The notes under the pieces: generated by a model
The model's database searches: none
The model's input: the letters and a program-made list of their open reading frames with translations, nothing else
What the model was told of the DNA's origin: nothing
Translations under genes and position numbers: made by a program
NCBI GenBank assembly: GCA_017860295.1
Contig: JAFNAS010000010.1
Coordinates: forward strand, 68,151 to 129,050
From: Bacteroidota bacterium
Lineage (GTDB): Bacteria; Bacteroidota; Bacteroidia; Bacteroidales; Paludibacteraceae
Direction: 5' to 3'
DNA: 60,900 nucleotides
Shown here: positions 60,858 through 60,900 of the stretch, in pieces
Numbering within the stretch: position 1 is the first letter of the stretch
Layout of the letters: the number at the start of each line of letters is the position of its first letter

Positions 60858-60900
60858 AGTGGCGGTTACCTACTCTCCCACATTGTGTGCAGTACCATCG
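60858..60900 (-). rRNA. rrf: 5S rRNA, 3' end (truncated by window edge)
   Basis: The minus strand reads a 5S-type 3' half: CGATGGTACTGCACACAAT, GTGGGAGAGTAGGTAACCGCC, then AC. These match conserved 5S rRNA segments, including GGTACTGC and GAGAGTAGG. The rest of the rRNA operon lies to the right. An operon terminator follows. Confidence 0.9.

Overview
The window reads as a stretch of a Bacteroidales (phylum Bacteroidota) chromosome. The support is: Bacteroidota-type promoters (a TTG near -33, then TAnnTTTG near -7, with no Shine-Dalgarno boxes) in front of many genes; a GldJ-type lipoprotein; SUMF1, TonB and TPR envelope proteins; a GT3 (eukaryote-type) glycogen synthase; a spore-maturation A/B fusion protein in a non-sporulating setting; and a 5S rRNA end at the right edge. 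I cannot name the species.

Left part (1-11 kb): a rhamnogalacturonan/rhamnose locus. A GH28 pectinase (cut by the window edge), two GH105 unsaturated-rhamnogalacturonyl hydrolases and a two-domain CE12-type acetylesterase would deacetylate and cut rhamnogalacturonan oligomers. An AraC-type regulator then stands divergently from rhaA-rhaT-rhaB, which isomerise, import and phosphorylate the released L-rhamnose. No rhamnulose-1-phosphate aldolase is present here. A third GH105 gene sits alone at 36 kb. A 3' tRNA relic lies inside the pectin locus.

Region 11-13.6 kb: two minus-strand PAS-like/LuxR regulators flanked on both sides by what look like two paralogous small RNA genes on the plus strand. 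Each has its own promoter and intrinsic terminator, and they share an identical 20-nt stretch. I regard this as the most novel item in the window.

Region 13.6-22.7 kb: housekeeping genes on the minus strand (folP, cdaA, a Smr/DUF2027 protein, lipA, ansA, a ComEA-like helix-hairpin-helix protein), then gldJ-like and asnS on the plus strand. Region 22.8-24.2 kb is an islet: a cluster of short perfect hairpins followed by an AT-rich DUF2806 gene.

Region 24.3-34.9 kb (minus strand): glycogen phosphorylase and GT3 glycogen synthase (the branching enzyme is at 45 kb), a tRNA adenine methyltransferase, an outer-membrane barrel paired with a 1000-residue TPR lipid-surface or periplasmic protein, and rpsO. 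Region 35-45 kb: lipocalin, GH105, EamA transporter, a dihydroorotate-dehydrogenase-like protein with a repeat-flanked promoter, SpmAB, a polysaccharide deacetylase, a TonB receptor, a 41-bp GC-rich tandem repeat, a DUF2461 protein and a YhcH-family protein.

Region 45-60.9 kb: glgB, a DUF2148 ferredoxin-like protein, rpe, a nitroreductase, a zinc-ribbon coiled-coil protein, a Nif3-like protein, an acyl-CoA synthetase, an RlmL-like methyltransferase, a histidinol phosphatase, RNase R, a DUF362 protein, PurU, a phosphoribosyltransferase, and finally the terminator and 3' end of a 5S rRNA on the minus strand. No integrase, transposase or CRISPR array was seen.
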